DNA of 64,000 nucleotides from Hyphomicrobiaceae bacterium (GTDB lineage: Bacteria; Pseudomonadota; Alphaproteobacteria; Rhizobiales; Xanthobacteraceae): positions 84,946-148,945 of the forward strand of contig CANJBX010000001.1 in NCBI GenBank assembly GCA_947472885.1, written 5' to 3'. Shown one piece after another: positions 61,179 through 64,000 of the stretch. The notes below the pieces were generated by a model, which saw only the letters and a list, made by a program, of their open reading frames with translations, searched no databases and was not told the origin of the DNA. Both the position numbers and the translations under genes were made by a program. Each line of letters starts with the position of its first letter. Within the stretch, counting starts at the first letter, position 1.

Positions 61179-62120
61179 TCAGCCGATTGCTGCCTGTGCC
61201 AGCAATCCCGCGAATAAAATCAGCCCGGCGTCGCGGTCGGACTTGAATATCCGCAAGCATAAATCCGGGTCGTCGATGTCGAGCCGCCAGACCTGCCAGA
61301 CGAGATGTGCGGCGAAGGCGGCAAGGCCGAGCGCGAACACGATGCCGCCGCCGGCGAGCGTGCCGGCAATGCCGATCAGCACGACGGCGAGCGCATAGAA
61401 TACACCCAGCATCGCCTTGGTATTGTCGCCGAACAAAAGCGCGGTGGATTTCACGCCGATCAGCGCGTCGTCCTCTCGGTCCTGATGCGCATAGATGGTG
61501 TCGTAGCCGATCACCCAGGCAATCGAACCCGCATAAAGAATGAGCGCCGGCGTATCGAGCCGCCCGAACGCCGCCGCCCAGCCCATCAGCGCGCCCCAGG
61601 AGAATGCGAGGCCGAGGACGGTCTGCGGCCAGTAGGTGATACGCTTCATGAAGGGATAGATCGCGACGATGGCGAGCGAGGCGATGCCGGTCGCTACCGC
61701 GAACCAGTTGAACTGCAGCAGCACCCCAAGACCAACCAGCGCCTGCGCCACCAGAAAAACCGCCGCCTGCTTGACACTGACCTGACCGGACGGAATGGGC
61801 CGCGAGCGCGTGCGCTCGACAAGGCCGTCGATGTCGCGGTCGACGATGTCGTTCCAGGTGCAGCCCGCGCCGCGCATGGCGAACGCGCCGACGAAGAACA
61901 GCGCGAGATGCCAGAATGGCGGAACCGGATTGTGCGTGGCGACATTCGCCAGTGCCGCCGACCACCAGCACGGCATCAGCAGCAGCCATGAGCCGATCGG
62001 GCGGTCGAGCCGGGCGAGCCGCAGGTAGGGCCGCGTCCACGGCGGCGCCAGCGTATCGGCGAAATTGCCGGTCGCGTCGGCGACCGGCGCATGGCCTTTG
62101 CCGGGTGTGAGGTCAGTCAT
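61179..62120 (-). CDS. ubiA: 4-hydroxybenzoate octaprenyltransferase
   Basis: A 313-aa membrane prenyltransferase of ubiquinone synthesis. The two Asp-rich motifs are N90-D-I-V-D-R-D-I-D98 and YDTIYAHQDREDDAL. About eight hydrophobic segments are visible. The starting segment LRLARLDRPIGSWLLLMPCW is the usual UbiA N-terminus. Confidence 0.95.
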   Translation of the reverse strand: MTDLTPGKGHAPVADATGNFADTLAPPWTRPYLRLARLDRPIGSWLLLMPCWWSAALANVATHNPVPPFWHLALFFVGAFAMRGAGCTWNDIVDRDIDGLVERTRSRPIPSGQVSVKQAAVFLVAQALVGLGVLLQFNWFAVATGIASLAIVAIYPFMKRITYWPQTVLGLAFSWGALMGWAAAFGRLDTPALILYAGSIAWVIGYDTIYAHQDREDDALIGVKSTALLFGDNTKAMLGVFYALAVVLIGIAGTLAGGGIVFALGLAAFAAHLVWQVWRLDIDDPDLCLRIFKSDRDAGLILFAGLLAQAAIG

Positions 62121-62149
62121 GGAAAGCCCTGCTCATCGCAGCGCGTTGT

Positions 62150-62881
62150 TCACCGGATCGGATTGCCGGTCAACGTGTCGAGCGTGCCGCCGCGCTTGAC
62201 GGTGGTGTTTTGCTGCGTCGGCAGGTTGGTGGTGCCGAGTGCTTCGGAGAGGCTCGGCGCGCGCGGCGCTTGTGCTGCGCCTGCCGTCGGGGCGCCGCTG
62301 CAGACCTGCGTTTTGACCTTGCTGAGATTCTCGTGACCGCCGGCGAGCTGCTTGATGACGTCCGGGGGAATGCCGCAGACCGTGGCGTTGTCCTTGGCGT
62401 ACTTGAACCATTTGCTTTCCGCGCCGAATATGCCGGTGACCGCGCTGCAAAGCTCCTCGCGGCTGCCCTTGCGGTCGCTGACGCCCTTGGCGACCTGGCC
62501 CTTCCTGTCGACTTCGCCGCGCAGCCGGTTGAATTCGCCGACGCATTTCTGCTGCTGCTCGTTCGGCGGCGGTCCCATGCCCATGCCACCGGGGCCTCCC
62601 GGAGCCATGCCCGGCGGACGTCCGCCCTGGGGAGGTCCGAAGCCGCCCGGCGCACCCATCATCGGAGCGGGGGCGACGCCGGTCGGACGCGCCTGCTGCC
62701 CGCCGCCATCGGCCGGCCAGGCCGGGCCGGAAGGGGCAGCCTGCTGCTGGCCGTCGGTTGGCCATGCCGGCGCCTGCGCGAAGGCGGGCGCTGCGAGGAC
62801 GGCCAGCGAAACGGCAATAACGGTGGAAACTCGCGTCACGGCGCGCCAGTGGGTGGTCCGGCGGTTGGCGATGGCGTTCAT
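62150..62881 (-). CDS. Exported Pro/Gly-rich protein of unknown function
   Basis: A 243-aa protein with a signal peptide (about 1-36, AFA/QAP), a Pro/Gly/Met-rich low-complexity stretch (about 40-105), then a small domain with cysteines (QKCVGEF, ELCSAV, TVCGIPP and QVCSGAP). The rest is Ala/Thr-rich. Homologues occur in related genomes without a known role. It lies 29 bp from the ubiA start, on the same strand, so they may be co-transcribed. Confidence 0.65.
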   Translation of the reverse strand: MNAIANRRTTHWRAVTRVSTVIAVSLAVLAAPAFAQAPAWPTDGQQQAAPSGPAWPADGGGQQARPTGVAPAPMMGAPGGFGPPQGGRPPGMAPGGPGGMGMGPPPNEQQQKCVGEFNRLRGEVDRKGQVAKGVSDRKGSREELCSAVTGIFGAESKWFKYAKDNATVCGIPPDVIKQLAGGHENLSKVKTQVCSGAPTAGAAQAPRAPSLSEALGTTNLPTQQNTTVKRGGTLDTLTGNPIR

Positions 62882-63252
62882 CTCCCAAAATCCATCTCTG
62901 GCGGCACGGCGCGGCGGAGCGCTGGGCGGCGGTCGTCAAATGGCAGTCATCGGACTGCGGTGATCTGCGCGGGACAGTATCGGATCAACATGTTGACTGC
63001 CCGTAAAATCCGGCGAGAACGGGGCGCGAACCTGCGGGAGTTTGGCGCACTTTGCGGTGTTTTCGGGTGTTCGACAGGCCTGATGGGGAGATTTTCGGGG
63101 TCTGCGCCCATGCGACGTCATGCGCCGGGAGCTGCCCCCATATGGGAGTTGGTCGGTCCGTCACTGGTAACTTATCGGTAAAGAAATGCCACCCAACGAT
63201 TCGCCGGTACACGGAATTGGCGGCTCCTGCCGCTTTTCATTAGGCTGTTGCC
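62882..63252. other. Intergenic region, 371 bp
   Basis: This gap separates a minus-strand gene from the truncated plus-strand regulator. It should hold promoters for both, but no convincing -35/-10 pair or operator was found. No coding signal was seen. Confidence 0.4.
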
Positions 63253-63856
63253 ATGCGCGCCCTGGATGAACTGGATCCGGCTTTTGTCGCTGACATGGTT
63301 GGCCACATCTATGAGGCTGCCGTCGATCCGCAGCGCTGGTCCGCATTCATCGATCTGATCGAGCAGGCCTACCCGGACAGCCGCGTTACCCTGTTCGGCC
63401 ACGAGAATGGCAGGCCAAGTCCGGGGCTGACCGTCCAGAAAAACTTTGCCGAAGACGCATTGCGCGATTACGTCGAGTTCTACGTCAAGAACAGCCCCTA
63501 CGTTGCGCGCGTTGACCGCGTTCCCGTCGGGCGGCCGTCGTTTTCCGAAATGATGATTACCGACGACGAGCTGCTGCGCACCGAGCACTTCAATGACTTC
63601 GTGCGTCCGCACCGGCTCGGACATTACGCGACCGGCATTCTGCTTGAGCGCGCGCCGAACCTGATGACGGCGCACTCGATTGCCGATCATGACGACGACC
63701 GCGACCGCCGCAAGCGCCAGCTTCGCCTCCTCGACATTCTTGCGCCGCGTCTGACCCGTGCGTTGCGGCTGCGCTGCGCCGTGGCGGAGCAGAACGCGGC
63801 AACGCGCGCCGCGCAGGCGGCGTTCGACCGCTGGACGCATCCGACTTTCGTGCTGA
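63253..63856 (+). pseudogene. LuxR-type regulator fragment, truncated by an IS insertion
   Basis: About 201 codons remain. DELDPAFVADMVGHIYEAAVDP and RWSAFIDLIEQAYPDSRVTL look like the N-terminal sensor part of LuxR-family regulators of about 370 aa, and LRLLDILAPRLTRALRLRC fits the segment before a helix-turn-helix. The DNA-binding end is missing: after ...WTHPTFVL the frame enters insertion-sequence DNA at about 63857 and stops at 63891. A non-functional gene is likely. Confidence 0.65.
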
Positions 63857-64000
63857 GAGTCTGTTCGGAAAGTTCAAGCAGGATTGCTTAGCTTTCTCAC
63901 CATGAGTCGGATCGAGGCGAGACGCAAGAACGCGAGCGCTTTTCCATTCAGGCACTCCCAGTCCTTGGCGAGCCTGCGGCATCTGCCAAGCCATGCGAAA
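63857..64000 (-). mobile_element. IS5-family insertion sequence (partial)
   Basis: The boundary is placed at GAGTCTGTTCGGAA (63857), right after TGA, a T-N-A trinucleotide that would be the target duplication. The 144 bp inside the window hold the transposase C-terminus on the minus strand. The other end and target copy lie outside the window. Confidence 0.75.
63874..64000 (-). CDS. IS5-family transposase (C-terminal part)
   Basis: The reverse frame from 64000 reads FAWLGRCRRLAKDWE, then LNGKALAFLRLASIRLMVRK, ending in a TGA at 63874-63876. WLGR-x-RRLAKD is the hallmark C-terminal segment of IS5-group DDE transposases. The catalytic region lies outside the window. Confidence 0.85.
   Translation of the reverse strand, partial: FAWLGRCRRLAKDWECLNGKALAFLRLASIRLMVRKLSNPA

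Noticed and set aside
1-64000. tRNA and rRNA genes
   Set aside because: None recognised when reading for CCA-ended cloverleafs or rRNA signatures, but this was by eye only.

Overview
The window looks like chromosomal DNA of a GC-rich (roughly 60-70% by line counts) alphaproteobacterium of the order Hyphomicrobiales, near the Bradyrhizobium/Xanthobacteraceae/Pseudolabrys group. The signs are gene families and gene orders typical of that order: hisS/hisZ, a HAD hydrolase next to ribF-ileS-lspA, lspA followed by an M16 peptidase pair, pmbA-IMPase-DUF4170-DUF374-waaA-lpxK facing DUF2093, and a DUF6101 protein. Three tripartite-tricarboxylate (Bug) binding proteins and seven copies of a composite palindromic repeat fit the same group. 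No tRNA, rRNA or CRISPR was recognised. The lineage is inferred, not tested.

Layout. 1-6 kb: partial hisZ and hisS on the minus strand, separated by a plus-strand block with a Zur-like operator, a DUF2946 protein, a ZnuD-like TonB receptor and a DUF3617 protein. 6-11 kb: omega-amino acid transaminase, a TipF-like EAL protein, a HAD hydrolase and a CheY-like receiver. 11-25 kb: ribF, a GC-poor MNT/HEPN pair behind four phased palindromes, ileS, lspA, an exported DUF3035-like protein, two M16 peptidase homologues, pgi, arfB and mutL. 25-34 kb: a Bug protein, rsmD-rluB, tadA, a kinase-fold phosphotransferase, a VanX-like dipeptidase next to an amidase, and purD overlapping a haloacetate dehalogenase-like gene. 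34-43.5 kb: two MFS transporters, a lectin-like secreted protein, a paired acyl-CoA dehydrogenase locus, an HD-domain protein, DedA and a GST. 43.4-52.5 kb: a candidate small RNA, xseA, and a lipid A/Kdo envelope operon. 52.7-64 kb: two more Bug proteins, a TPR protein, an SDR-Bug-GMC catabolic cluster, a DUF433/DUF5615 toxin-antitoxin pair, ubiA, and a regulator cut by an IS5-family insertion at the right edge.

Most of the window is housekeeping: translation and tRNA modification (hisS, ileS, arfB, tadA, rsmD, rluB), envelope biogenesis (lspA, lpxK, waaA, amidase, M16 pair), DNA repair (mutL, xseA) and central metabolism (pgi, purD, ribF, ubiA). The most interesting accessory signals are: (1) the MNT/HEPN module with four palindromes spaced 21, 22 and 21 bp; (2) a possible 117-nt RNA before xseA, with a perfect TGTGA-N6-TCACA site centred at -41.5 and a 14-bp terminator stem; (3) the Zur-like site over the promoter of the zinc-receptor operon; and (4) GC-poor patches inside hisS and ileS that suggest allele replacement.
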